Of a stretch of DNA of 62,742 nucleotides, positions 15,028 through 23,995 are shown piece by piece. Source of the stretch: Pseudomonadales bacterium (GTDB lineage: Bacteria; Pseudomonadota; Gammaproteobacteria; Pseudomonadales; Ketobacteraceae); the NCBI GenBank assembly GCA_020062665.1, contig JAGUVW010000038.1, positions 1 through 62,742 of the forward strand, given 5' to 3'. The translations under genes and the position numbers were made by a program. Position 1 is the stretch's first letter. Every line of letters starts with the position of its first letter. Under the pieces are notes generated by a model. The model worked only from the letters and a program-made list of their open reading frames with translations, was not told the DNA's origin and ran no database searches.

Positions 15028-17490
15028 ATTCCACAATTCATTAATACGAATGTTCCATCCATTAATACTCAAAGGCATTTGTACAATTCGCAACAAAGCC
15101 TAACAACTACACTTCAGCGGTTGTCGTCCGGGTTAAGGGTTAATACAGCCAAAGACGATGCAGCTGGGCTAGCTATCTCGAATCGATTGTCTGTTCAGAT
15201 TCGGGGTTTAGCCGTTGCCGTAAGAAATGCAAATGATGGTATTTCTATGGCCCAAACCACTGAAAGCGCCCTCGATGAAGTTTCAACGGCTTTAATGCGA
15301 ATGCGCGATTTAGCGGTTCAATCCGCTAACGACACCAATAGCGCCGCCAACCGTCATTCTTTACAAGCTGAAGTAGATCAGTTGGTTTCTGAAATAAGCA
15401 GAATTGCCCACGCCACAACATTCAACGGCCGATCAGTACTTGCAGGAGAAAATAACTATTTGAATTTTCAGATCGGTGCCAATGCGAATGAATCCGTATC
15501 ATTGCGCTCGGTAGACGCGAGGGTATCTACTCTAGGAGCTCAGAAAGGTGTACTTGAATCCACAGGCGCCAAGGTAGCAATTGAGCCCGAACCTACCGGT
15601 AGTCAAGGAATAGCGGAGTACACTGGTAGCATTTCGATAAGCAGCCTCATTGTTCGCACCAAAAGCACACCTGATGAGGACGCTGTCGACATCGCCGATA
15701 GCGCCTATGGCGGCTCAGTAATAACGCCCACAACATTTGAACTTATTGATCCAGATTCAGAAAGTTTCGGTTCGGGCGGTGCGAAATTAATTGCCTATAG
15801 AATCAACAAAATTCGCGATGATGGCGCAATTGGATTGCAGGGAATATACGCATCTGCCAGCACATTATTCCAAGCAGCAGACATCAAACCAGGCGACACT
15901 GCTGCGACCATTGAACAAAGCTTGGGAACATCTATTGGGCAGGGAGCGTTACGGAATGGCGATTTAGTTATAAATGGTATCGATATTCCACCGGTGTCGT
16001 TTATTTCGAACGACAAAGATGGATCGCTGGTCAACGCAATCAACGCCAAGGCCGAATTATCTGGTGTTGTTGCAACCGTTTCCTCTAGAGGCGAATTGCA
16101 ACTCCATGCTATTGACGGCAGAGACATCGTCCTTAGCACTAGCTCCACACAAGTCACCAACAACTTATTTGGCGGAGGTTACTCGCAACCAACCAATAGA
16201 TTTGATTCGAATTTCAACAATTTGCGCGTAACTGGGAGGGTAACGATTGCGGCAGAAGATACAATTTTATTTCAAGGGGCTAGTGTATTTCGTTCAGGGC
16301 TGGTGACAGAGCTCGACACAGCAACATCAACCGTTAGAACAACAGGTGATCGCGCTCCACTAGGCGGCTTTGTATTTGGAAATCCAGGCATTCAAGAAAA
16401 TGCTGGAAGCATCACAATTGGTGTAGATCCTTCAGATCCCAGCTATATTAGCCCAAGTCTAACATTGCGGAAGATTAGCTCTTCACCTGCGGACGCCATT
16501 GATCTTAGCAATCCTCCTATTAATTCAATTTCAACAAGCTCGCTCACAAATCCTAATTCCAGCGACTATGGTTCGGGATTGTCAAAAGTGATCGCAAACA
16601 GAATTAACTCATTTAGGGATTCCGGCTCTGCGCAACTTTCCAATATTTACGCCGAAGCGACAACTAGTTTTAGAGCCAGCGAAGTTGAGTCCGACGATTA
16701 TTCTGGTTTGGTTACCTTCCCTCCCGCCCCAACACATATTAGTGTTGCAAGTGGCTCTATAAGTTTTGGTGATCTGCAAATAAATGGTTTCAGCGTTCCA
16801 AGCGTTAGCTTTCTTGATAACGATAGTGGAGGCACCCTAACTTCTGCAATTAACAGCATCGCCAACTCTACCGGTGTGAATGCAGCAATTGCCAGCAACG
16901 GCGAGCTTGAGCTCACTGCTTCCGACGGGAGGGATATCGTAATTTCTACCTCGACAGCAAATGTCACAAATATGATTTTTGCAAATGGAACTAGCAGATT
17001 CACTGCGCCATTCAGTAATCTTCGCACAGCAGGTCAGCTAAGCGTATACTCTGATGAAAGCGTGGTCTTTGAGGGTCTTGAAATAACGGCCGCAGGGTTG
17101 GATAACACAGTCGAAACTAGTATCAGCGACCTCAAGGCTTCTGACTCGCAAATTCAAACCAATGTTCAGGCTATCGGAACTATTGAATATGCGGACGTAA
17201 CGACTATTTCTGGTGCAAACATGCTAATGCAGTCGGTGGATAGTGCACTGGATCAAATTAATCAACTTAGAGGCGATCTGGGTGCAGTCCAAAACCGTTT
17301 TGAATCGGCCATTGGAAATCTATCCAATGTATCGGAGTCCCTTTCAGAGGCAAAGTCACGAATACTGGACGCGGATTTTGCACACGAGACCGCAGAATTG
17401 TCGAAAACGCAAGTGTTGCAGCAATCGGGTTTAGCCATACTGGCTCAAGCTAACGTTTTGCCACAGGAAGTTTTGAGTTTGCTTGGTTGA
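15028..17490 (+). CDS. fliC: orphan long flagellin with duplicated central domain and no in-frame ATG start
   Basis: Flagellin polymerises into the flagellar filament. Both polymerisation ends are present: an N-terminal segment with SSGLRVNTAKDDAAGLAIS and AVQSANDTNS, and a C-terminal LSEAKSRILDADFAHE ending in LLG. The typical first residues (PQFINTNVPSINTQRHLYN) are encoded upstream of any ATG, and an in-frame TGA lies at 15022-15024, so translation must begin at ATT 15028 (8 bases after AAAGGAG) or the gene carries a 1-base shift relative to the ATG at 15024. At about 820 residues it exceeds ordinary flagellins (280-500). The middle holds two similar blocks of roughly 230 residues (15625-16302 and 16405-17100), each with a DLxINGxxxPxVSF hook-IN-like motif and a GRDIVxST motif. 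No other flagellar gene is nearby. Confidence 0.8.
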   Translation: MPQFINTNVPSINTQRHLYNSQQSLTTTLQRLSSGLRVNTAKDDAAGLAISNRLSVQIRGLAVAVRNANDGISMAQTTESALDEVSTALMRMRDLAVQSANDTNSAANRHSLQAEVDQLVSEISRIAHATTFNGRSVLAGENNYLNFQIGANANESVSLRSVDARVSTLGAQKGVLESTGAKVAIEPEPTGSQGIAEYTGSISISSLIVRTKSTPDEDAVDIADSAYGGSVITPTTFELIDPDSESFGSGGAKLIAYRINKIRDDGAIGLQGIYASASTLFQAADIKPGDTAATIEQSLGTSIGQGALRNGDLVINGIDIPPVSFISNDKDGSLVNAINAKAELSGVVATVSSRGELQLHAIDGRDIVLSTSSTQVTNNLFGGGYSQPTNRFDSNFNNLRVTGRVTIAAEDTILFQGASVFRSGLVTELDTATSTVRTTGDRAPLGGFVFGNPGIQENAGSITIGVDPSDPSYISPSLTLRKISSSPADAIDLSNPPINSISTSSLTNPNSSDYGSGLSKVIANRINSFRDSGSAQLSNIYAEATTSFRASEVESDDYSGLVTFPPAPTHISVASGSISFGDLQINGFSVPSVSFLDNDSGGTLTSAINSIANSTGVNAAIASNGELELTASDGRDIVISTSTANVTNMIFANGTSRFTAPFSNLRTAGQLSVYSDESVVFEGLEITAAGLDNTVETSISDLKASDSQIQTNVQAIGTIEYADVTTISGANMLMQSVDSALDQINQLRGDLGAVQNRFESAIGNLSNVSESLSEAKSRILDADFAHETAELSKTQVLQQSGLAILAQANVLPQEVLSLLG

Positions 17491-17808
17491 AAATATTTTC
17501 ACACGATATACTTATTCATCAATCGGTCTCCAACAAGACATAAAACCTTGGGACTTTGACAGTCTGCTTTTGAGCTAGTTTGAGTGTATAAGTCACTATA
17601 TGATGTTGTCCGCTTCCAGCTTTTCGCGACCACAATCAAAACCCAGCCACCCATCCTCCGATTCTTTATCTGAACGCAAAATGATCACGCCTTAACTCTA
17701 GGGCCAATCCAGAGGCATCATCGGATTGCCACCATTTTGTAATCAATGAACAGCCACTGTCGATTGATCGATAATTAACGTTCCACCCCTTCAGCGGAGG
17801 AACGAAAA
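17491..17808. other. gap after flagellin, no gene
   Basis: AT-rich and without a convincing ORF. It ends in AGCGGAGG (17793-17800), the ribosome-binding site of the broken recombinase gene. No terminator hairpin is obvious after the flagellin stop. Confidence 0.4.
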
Positions 17809-18158
17809 ATGAACACTACAACTATTACGGCGCACCAACATGCGCCGTGGAACAAGGGAAATTGATTGGTCAAAAAGCGCCCCTGAAATTGAAGGACATC
17901 TGGGCGATCCGTATCCGGCTACAGCTTGCCAACGATCTACGCGAGTTGGCAATGTTCAATTTAGCATTGGACAGCAAACTCCGTGCCTGCGACCTGGTTC
18001 GGCTGAGACTGACGGATATTGGACACGGTGCTCAAATAGCGCACCGCACAACGATCATGCAAAAGAAAACGGGGCAGCCAGTTCAATTTGAGATTACTGA
18101 ACAAAACCGTGAATCTCTACTCAAGTGGCGCTCTTGGATTGGTGCCAAGACAAGATAG
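17809..18158 (+). pseudogene. frameshifted and truncated tyrosine recombinase
   Basis: The ATG at 17809 has a good RBS and reads MNTTTITAHQHAPWNKGN then stops at 17863. Reading continues in another frame as GKLIGQKAPLKLKDIWAIRI and LALDSKLRACDLVRLRLTDI, typical of a short site-specific integrase family that begins with this stretch and carries R-x-x-D before the first catalytic region. One missing A near 17860 explains the shift (GGAAATTG where GGAAAATTG is expected). The C-terminal half with the H-x-x-R and catalytic tyrosine is gone, replaced by IS110 sequence after about 18125. It is non-functional. Confidence 0.7.
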
Positions 18159-18423
18159 TAGCGGTGGTAAGAATCGTATACTCGGGATTTCCAAGCGCGT
18201 TGATTTCTACCTCAGAGCACTGGCTGTTCATGGCGCACGCGCCGTCATGTTGCGAGCTGAAAGAAAGAACGATGCGCTTAGCCAATGGGCCTTCCGGCTG
18301 AATGAGCGTCGAGGACGCAATCGAGCGATTGTCACCCTGACCAATACAATTATTCGAATCGTTTGGGTGATCCTAACAAGGAGGGATATTTATCATCCGC
18401 ATACCTTGGAAGTGATCAATTAA
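18127..18423 (+). pseudogene. 3' fragment of an IS110-family transposase
   Basis: The translated fragment GALGLVPRQDSSGGKNRILG then ISKRVDFYLRALAVHGARAV matches the C-terminal transposase_20 region of IS110 elements, including the serine-containing SSGGK segment thought to be the nucleophile region, and ends NTIIRIVWVILTRRDIYHP. The N-terminal RuvC-like DEDD domain is absent. It abuts the recombinase remnant, so an IS110 copy or its deletion probably destroyed that gene. The 200-300 bp after the stop look like IS110 3' non-coding sequence (GGTAAGACGGGTAAAGCCCG near 18498), where IS110-type bridge RNAs can lie, but no boundary can be set. Confidence 0.7.
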
Positions 18424-18822
18424 CAGGTTACGGATATTGTCTGAAGCATACATTCGTTAAAAGACACACTCGGTTGCGAAGACAAAGCATCATTGATGGT
18501 AAGACGGGTAAAGCCCGGCAATCTGAATCCTGTTCATAGCTGCGATGCTAAAAATCAATATTTCGATTCGTAAAGTTTGTGCGGATCTACATCAAGGCCA
18601 GGGTGACATTCACCCAGCAAAAAGCCGGATATATGGCAGCAACCCCAACTACCAACAGATTCGCGTGCCTTACAAAACGGGATGAGACCAAATACAGCCA
18701 TAAGGTCCCCGACTACCATCATTACGGGGTGTCATGGCAAAGGTTGTATCGACCTTGTTACAACGCTGGGCTGCCTTTGATAGTGTTATCAATGTCGATG
18801 CGTATAGCGGGGCGACGACATT
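18424..18822. other. probable IS110 3' non-coding sequence and mazE promoter
   Basis: No gene. The first part resembles sequence found downstream of IS110 transposase genes; the last part must hold the mazE promoter. No inverted terminal repeats are visible, as expected for IS110. Confidence 0.35.
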
Positions 18823-19059
18823 ATGCAGGTTACAATCAAAAAATGGGGCAACAGCCCCTCAGTGCGGATCCCCGCTGCCATCATGAAGGCCACCCAGCTG
18901 GAGGTGGACGACAAGGTGGACGTGCGCGAGGAAAACGGCCGTATCATCATTGAGCCAGTGCGTGAGAATACCTTGGCGGATCTTCTGGCGGGCATCACGC
19001 CGGAGAATCAGCACGGCGAGGTAGGCTTTGGTGCTGCCAAGGGCAATGAGGCACTGTAA
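18823..19059 (+). CDS. mazE: MazE/AbrB-type antitoxin
   Basis: A 78-residue SpoVT/AbrB-fold antitoxin. It opens MQVTIKKWGNSPSVRIP, the swapped-hairpin DNA-binding motif of MazE, and ends in an acidic tail that would wrap around MazF. MazE represses its own operon and blocks the MazF mRNA interferase. Its stop overlaps the start of the toxin gene (TAATG), the usual coupled arrangement, but the toxin is broken here, so only the antitoxin should be made. GC is higher than in the neighbouring flagellin. Confidence 0.85.
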   Translation: MQVTIKKWGNSPSVRIPAAIMKATQLEVDDKVDVREENGRIIIEPVRENTLADLLAGITPENQHGEVGFGAAKGNEAL

Positions 19060-19212
19060 TGGCGGCCAAGCCTACCGGATGCCGGTGATATCGTCTGGCT
19101 ACAATCCACGCCACAATCCGGACACGAGCAATCCGGTCACCGCCCAGCAGTGGTGTTGAGCCCGGCAGCTCACAACTGCAATACTGGGCTGATGCTGTTC
19201 TGCCCCATGTGA
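19059..19212 (+). pseudogene. mazF: broken MazF toxin gene
   Basis: From the ATG at 19059 the frame reads MAAKPTGCR and stops. One base out of frame the classical MazF start appears: PDAGDIVWLQ, then GHRPAVVLSPAAHN and TGLMLFCPM, ending at a TGA at 19210. A single extra base near 19070 explains the shift. The last half of MazF (about 60 residues, beginning with the segment after CPM) is missing. No active mRNA interferase can be produced. Confidence 0.75.
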
Positions 19213-19733
19213 AGTTGCACCAGAAATTAACCCGGCTTTGCACGAATTTTTAAACCACTTAGCTGTCCCCAATTTGGCTTGGATTGTGGGCCACGCTTTG
19301 AGCCATTGTGTTGGAAAAGCTACAGCCCTGTATCCACAAAAAATTGATGACCTTTATCATCGCCGACATGATCAAGCCCAACAGGGCAGGAGTTTGCTGA
19401 TCTATGCGGCGTAGCTGGGTAAAGAGCCAAATGACGCCCCTGCTTCTTGGAGTAAGAGAGGGGTCTCCACCAGTTTATTCTCAATAGATGCATTGCCAAG
19501 CCTAGCCAAAAACCAACCAATTTAATAAAACACTATTAAGCTATTGTTTTATAAAGATTTTAATTTTTCTGCTTAATTTGAATAAAGATACCATTTCTAC
19601 CGATAGAATTTGAATGTCATTTCCCCTATTCAGAATATGCCCTGCTGGAAACCGCATACAACCATTGCACGCTTTCCAGTTTCACTGAATATGACCAATT
19701 CAGCGGGGGAGCGGGAAGTGGAAATCCGGCAAC
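19213..19733. other. boundary stretch between accessory and core DNA
   Basis: Beyond the truncated mazF there is no recognisable gene to 19733. A very AT-rich run (about 19520-19620) marks the drop from mobile DNA into GC-rich chromosome. I see no terminal repeat or target duplication that would fix a transposon end here. Confidence 0.4.
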
Positions 19734-19764
19734 AAAAAAGCGCGTGAACTCAGCATTCACGCGC
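19734..19764 (-). terminator. intrinsic terminator of the PEP-CTERM gene
   Basis: On the minus strand GCGCGTGAA-tgctgag-TTCACGCGC is followed by six T residues (plus-strand A-run at 19734-19739). A perfect 9-bp GC-rich stem plus U-run is a textbook Rho-independent terminator, 42 bp after the PEP-CTERM stop. Confidence 0.9.
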
Positions 19765-19805
19765 CCTGATTTTTACAACAGCGATAGCGGGATGGATGAG
19801 CCCTA

Positions 19806-20453
19806 TCAGCTCGACTTCACTTTATGCCGGCTGACCCACAATCCCACCAGGCCCAGTGCGAACAGTGCCAGCGTTGCCGGCTCCGGTATATTGACCCGCG
19901 CGTAGGCGTGATTGTCAGATTCAAAGGCATAATTGCTACTGGCCAGCACGACCATGTCGAACAGCGAACCGCCAGTGAAGAAGAAATTCACGAACCGGTT
20001 CGACGCCCAGGAGGTCTGCCCCCCATCTGCGAGCAGGGGTGCCAGAGCGCCACCGCTGAAACTGCCCACCAGCCCGCCATCCAGATAGAACAGGATGGAG
20101 TTGTAGGTGTCCATCGATCCCCAGTAGAGGCCGAAATAGTCGTAGTCGCCATCCAGCACCAGACTCACCTTGTCCTGCACGTTGCCGCCCAGATCGCGGG
20201 GAACCGACATATAGCGGTCGCTGATGCCATAGGGTGAAGCGTAACGGCCGGACAGATTGCCCGAGGTGATCAGATAGTCACCCGTGCAGCTCACATAGCT
20301 GCCGCAGCTGCCGTCGTTGAAGTTGACCGTGGTCGCCCCGGCCACGCTCGTCGTATACACATTCGTGGCCGAGATGTCGTAGATGATCGCTGCCTGCGCA
20401 CCGGGAGCACCCATGACCAAGGCCGCTGTTGCCAAGAGTCCGTGAAAACGCAT
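19806..20453 (-). CDS. PEP-CTERM sorting-domain exported protein
   Basis: A 215-residue exported protein. It has a Sec signal peptide (cleavage after about residue 21, AQA-A), a beta-rich middle with many G, S, Y and N residues, and a C-terminal PEP-CTERM tag: IPEPATLALFALGLVGLW, then basic RHKVKSS. Exosortase (EpsH-type) cleaves such tags and the proteins are linked to exopolysaccharide or the outer surface. No exosortase gene is in this window. It is monocistronic with its own terminator. The binding function of the middle is unknown. Confidence 0.85.
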   Translation of the reverse strand: MRFHGLLATAALVMGAPGAQAAIIYDISATNVYTTSVAGATTVNFNDGSCGSYVSCTGDYLITSGNLSGRYASPYGISDRYMSVPRDLGGNVQDKVSLVLDGDYDYFGLYWGSMDTYNSILFYLDGGLVGSFSGGALAPLLADGGQTSWASNRFVNFFFTGGSLFDMVVLASSNYAFESDNHAYARVNIPEPATLALFALGLVGLWVSRHKVKSS

Positions 20454-20877
20454 AAGGGATTCCCTTTTCCTAGTTGAGTTTTGAGATAAAGATCACACTG
20501 CGGGCCTTATAAGCACAGCGAATGCCAGGTCATTTTTTGCTCAAACAATCAACAGCTTGGGAAGACACGGTATCTACCCAATGCCACATTCTGTAAACAT
20601 TTTCGACACAAAGCACCGACAAGCGGCCTGACAGGGCGTTATTTTCCTTCAGAAAATCAGGCTGTTAGGGATAAGCCCGACATGCGTGCGCGTGGCCGGC
20701 GCCGACAGGCAACGAAATCAAACGCTTAAACGATGATTGGAGAATGGCCGAAAGGTAGCGGCGCTCGTCAGGGGCCAAGCGCCGGCAGGTACGTTGCAGC
20801 GGAATATGACGGACAGGAATATGAAGCCGGAAGTGCGTCGGGCCGGGTGACAACATGCCACCCGGCCCTGGCGGGTA
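20454..20877. other. gap before DUF2333 gene with a GC hairpin
   Basis: It holds the PEP-CTERM promoter at the left and a perfect 10-bp hairpin at the right: GGGCCGGGTG (20840-20849) with CACCCGGCCC (20859-20868), 10 bp beyond the stop of the leftward DUF2333 gene. No T-run follows, so it is a weak terminator or an mRNA-stabilising stem. No gene is supported. Confidence 0.5.
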
Positions 20878-21870
20878 TCAGCCCTGCTCCAGCAGACGGC
20901 GCAGGTCGATGATGGCGGCGTTGGCGCGGGAGATGTAGTTCGCCATCACCAGGGAATGGTTGGCCAGCATGCCAAAGCCGGACCCGTTGAGGATCATCGG
21001 GCTCATCACCGGCTGCTGGGACGCCTCCAGCTCGCGAATGATCTGCTGCAGGCTCACCAGGGCATTCTTCTTGGCCAGCACGTCGCGGAAATCGATTTCG
21101 ATGGCGTAGAGCAGATGCACAAGAGCGTAGGACGCGCCACGGGCTTCATAGAAAACATCATCCAGTTCCAGGAAACCGGTCTTCACCCGGTATTCGTTGG
21201 GCAGGGAGGCCGATGCCCGGTCACTGTCGGCATCGGTGAGCTGTTCCTTGCCGACGCTGGCACTCAGGCGCTGGGACAGACTGCCGAGACGGGTCTCCAC
21301 GTCTGCCAGCCAGTTGCGCAGGTTGTCGGCGCGGGCGTAGAACTGTCCGGATGATTTGTCGCGCGTCAGCAGGCCGTCCTGGTAGCGCTTCAGGTATTGG
21401 ATGCCGCGGCGATATTCAGATTCTGTGGAGGGAAACCAGAAGCTGCTGCTGTCGAAATTGAACTGGGGTTCGGCGATGGCCAGATCCGCGTTTTCCATCG
21501 AGGTGGACTGGGAACGGGCGATATCCTTGCGCAGGGAACGGGTCATGTCGCGCACCTGCACCAGCACACCGAATTCCCAGTTGGGAACATTGTCGAGCCA
21601 GATGCCGGGCGGCGTAATATCGTTGGTAAGGTAGCCACCGGGCTTGTCCAGCAGCTGTTCGGCCAGACGGATGAGGGTCGAGGTGGTGGCAAAGCCGGGT
21701 ACCTTTTCCTTGCCGGACGTTGCCAGATCCACTTCCACCGCCGACTTCACATCCCACAGATCCGGTTCGTCGCTCCAGAAGATACCCAGCCCGATGGTGA
21801 CCAGCAGATAAATGGCAATCGCGCCGCCGATCACTTTGCCCAGCAAACTCTTGTTATCCATGGTGTCCAA
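20878..21870 (-). CDS. DUF2333 family membrane-anchored protein
   Basis: A 330-residue protein of the DUF2333 family: short cytoplasmic N-terminus, one membrane segment (VIGGAIAIYLLVTIGLGIFW, about 13-32) and a long helical periplasmic domain. Function is unknown; homologues are often near lap genes or envelope genes. I keep the TTG start at 21870 because GAGGA lies 7 bases upstream; the ATG at 21861 is the alternative. The gene follows lapD on the same strand with a 64-bp gap and may share its transcript, hinting at a surface-adhesion or envelope role. Confidence 0.75.
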   Translation of the reverse strand: MDTMDNKSLLGKVIGGAIAIYLLVTIGLGIFWSDEPDLWDVKSAVEVDLATSGKEKVPGFATTSTLIRLAEQLLDKPGGYLTNDITPPGIWLDNVPNWEFGVLVQVRDMTRSLRKDIARSQSTSMENADLAIAEPQFNFDSSSFWFPSTESEYRRGIQYLKRYQDGLLTRDKSSGQFYARADNLRNWLADVETRLGSLSQRLSASVGKEQLTDADSDRASASLPNEYRVKTGFLELDDVFYEARGASYALVHLLYAIEIDFRDVLAKKNALVSLQQIIRELEASQQPVMSPMILNGSGFGMLANHSLVMANYISRANAAIIDLRRLLEQG

Positions 21871-21934
21871 GCCCGTTTCCTCGATTCAACGTCGGTTGAT
21901 ACCGTACCTGTTTAGGCGTCACCCTGCAACTTGA

Positions 21935-23908
21935 TCAGGCGGCGACTTTGCCGGCCTGCGGCTGGCCCAGATAGAAGCCCTGCGCGCCATCGAGCTGGAA
22001 GCGGCGCAGCAGATTCCACTGCTCGGCGCCCTCCACCATTTCCGCCGTCAGCAGGATCTGGCGGCTGTGGGCGATGCGCACCAGCGACTGCACGAAGAAC
22101 TGGTGATCCAGATTGCGCTCGATGTCGCGGATGTAGGAATTGTCCACCTTGATGGAATAGAGCGGCAGGCCGGACAAATAACCGAAACTGCTGTTGGTGG
22201 TGCCGAAGTGGTCGATGGTGAGCTTGGCGCCCACGTCCTTGAAGCCGGTGGCAAGCCGCCGCAGTTTGCCGTGAGCGGTGCGCACGGTGAGTTCCGGCAC
22301 TTCGAAAATCAGATACGGCGCAATGTCACGGTTGGCCTGCAGGGTTTCCAGCAGCCAGTCGTCAAAACCTTCGCTGCGAATACTGTGGCTGGACAGATTC
22401 ATCGCCAGCGGCACGCGATTGCCCTTGGTCTGGGTTTTCAGCTGCTCGATCAACTGGCCGATCACCATCTTGTCGAAATCCACCACCATCGAGAAGCGTT
22501 CCACCAGCGGGATGAAATGGCCAGCGGTGATGAGTTTGCCTTCCACCGCGATGCGCGCCAGCACTTCATAATGCATCAGGGTCTGGTCGACGCAGGACAT
22601 CACAGGCTGGTAGTGCAGCACCACTTTTCTGCGATCGATGACATCGCGCAGATAGGTGGCCCAGTTGCTGATGCCGGGCACCGCCGGTGCCAACGCATCG
22701 CCGTGGGCAGTTTCGCTGTAACACTCCAGATGGCCGCTGCGGAAACTGAAAGCGCGCTCAAGCGCGGCGCTGGCCTGGGCTTCCAGCAGCTTGGCATCCT
22801 GGCCGGGCACACAGTGGCTCATGCCTGCGAACAATTGCACAGTGACGCCACCCAGGTTGAGTGCGTCCAGCTCCTGGATTTTTTTCAGCGTTGCCTGAAT
22901 GCGCTGCTCCGCCGCCTCCTGCGACAGATGCGGCAACAGCGCCGCAAAACGCGCGCCCGCCACCCGTGCCACGCAATGACCTTCCACATCCTGCAGGGAT
23001 TCGCGCCAGGCCGCGCCCACCCGCCGCAGCAACAAATTGCCGGATTCGTGGCCGTAATGTTCGTTGTATTCGCCCAGCCCTTTCACCTGCAGCCGCACCA
23101 GCACGCCGCTGAACGGCTCCTCGATGGAATCCATGCGCGCTTCCAGCTGGGCATTGAAGAAGCGACCGTTACCGAGTCCGGTGACTGAATCCACATAGGC
23201 CTGATTGCGCACCTGTTCGATCTGGGCCACCTGTTCGTCGAACAGGATCTTGAGCTGGCGGGTCATGCGGTTGATGGCCTGCACCACGCGCTTGATCTCG
23301 CGGGTTTTCGGCAGCGGCTGCTGACCGGTGAAATCCTTGTGGCAGATGGCCTCGGCCTGTTTTTCCAGTTCCCGCAGCGGTTTCAGGATGGCGCGCACGA
23401 TCACCAGAATCACCACCCAACTGATCAGGCCCACCGCCAGAAACAGGGTGACGGCCTGCTTGGTGGCCAGCCACAGGTTGCGGATGGCGCGGTTCTTGTC
23501 GCTCTGGATGCGCAGTTCACCCACCCGGCGCCAGCCGTGACTCATCTCGCTGATGCCTTCCATGGGATTGATCTTGAGCCAGCCGACAAACCATTCCGGC
23601 GCCAGATGGGGCGGCGGTTCAGCATGGCGACTCACCACCACCTCGCCCTGCGGGTTGCGAATGGTGATGTCCTGAAAATCACCGCGATCGAAAATCGCAT
23701 CCACCATGGTCTGCACCAGGGCCAGATCGTCATCCGCCAGCGCTTTGGCCGCCGACAGCCCCAGCGACGTCGCCGTGTCCTGGGCGTGGGTGTGCATCTG
23801 CATTTCCAGATAAGTGCGGCTGTTGTAGACGCTCAGGTAACAGATGCCGGCCAGCAGCACCAGCAGCAACCCCGTGATCAGCAAAACCAGTTGGCGATGT
23901 AGACTCAC
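21935..23908 (-). CDS. lapD: LapD, c-di-GMP receptor controlling LapG
   Basis: LapD is an inner-membrane c-di-GMP receptor. With ligand bound its periplasmic domain sequesters the LapG protease, keeping large adhesins on the cell surface. The 657-residue product has an N-terminal membrane helix, a periplasmic LapD/MoxY domain (about 30-155), a second membrane helix (about 158-180), HAMP, a GGDEF domain with degenerate active site (RVAGARFA instead of GGDEF) and an EAL-fold domain with EVL in place of EAL (HYEVLARI). Loss of both catalytic signatures marks a receptor rather than an enzyme. The start is GTG at 23908 with AAGGAG 6 bases upstream. It lies 87 bp downstream of lapG. Confidence 0.9.
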   Translation of the reverse strand: MSLHRQLVLLITGLLLVLLAGICYLSVYNSRTYLEMQMHTHAQDTATSLGLSAAKALADDDLALVQTMVDAIFDRGDFQDITIRNPQGEVVVSRHAEPPPHLAPEWFVGWLKINPMEGISEMSHGWRRVGELRIQSDKNRAIRNLWLATKQAVTLFLAVGLISWVVILVIVRAILKPLRELEKQAEAICHKDFTGQQPLPKTREIKRVVQAINRMTRQLKILFDEQVAQIEQVRNQAYVDSVTGLGNGRFFNAQLEARMDSIEEPFSGVLVRLQVKGLGEYNEHYGHESGNLLLRRVGAAWRESLQDVEGHCVARVAGARFAALLPHLSQEAAEQRIQATLKKIQELDALNLGGVTVQLFAGMSHCVPGQDAKLLEAQASAALERAFSFRSGHLECYSETAHGDALAPAVPGISNWATYLRDVIDRRKVVLHYQPVMSCVDQTLMHYEVLARIAVEGKLITAGHFIPLVERFSMVVDFDKMVIGQLIEQLKTQTKGNRVPLAMNLSSHSIRSEGFDDWLLETLQANRDIAPYLIFEVPELTVRTAHGKLRRLATGFKDVGAKLTIDHFGTTNSSFGYLSGLPLYSIKVDNSYIRDIERNLDHQFFVQSLVRIAHSRQILLTAEMVEGAEQWNLLRRFQLDGAQGFYLGQPQAGKVAA

Positions 23909-23995
23909 CGGCGACTCCTTGTTATTGGAATGATGACCCGCCCCACAGCCTGTTGCGAGCGGATACGCTTTCTATCCTGACAGTTTTTTCTTGCG

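Noticed and set aside
18424-18822. Integron attC sites around the mazEF remnant
   Set aside because: No pair of core sites (GTTRRRY with complementary arms) could be found.
17491-19733. Right-hand end of the Tn7-like element
   Set aside because: I looked for a TGT/ACA terminus, TnsB-type repeats matching those at 41-100 and a 5-bp duplication, and found none I could defend.
22067-23188. 373-codon antisense frame opposite lapD
   Set aside because: Its translation is His/Gln/Ala-rich without a domain, and lapD is certain on the other strand.
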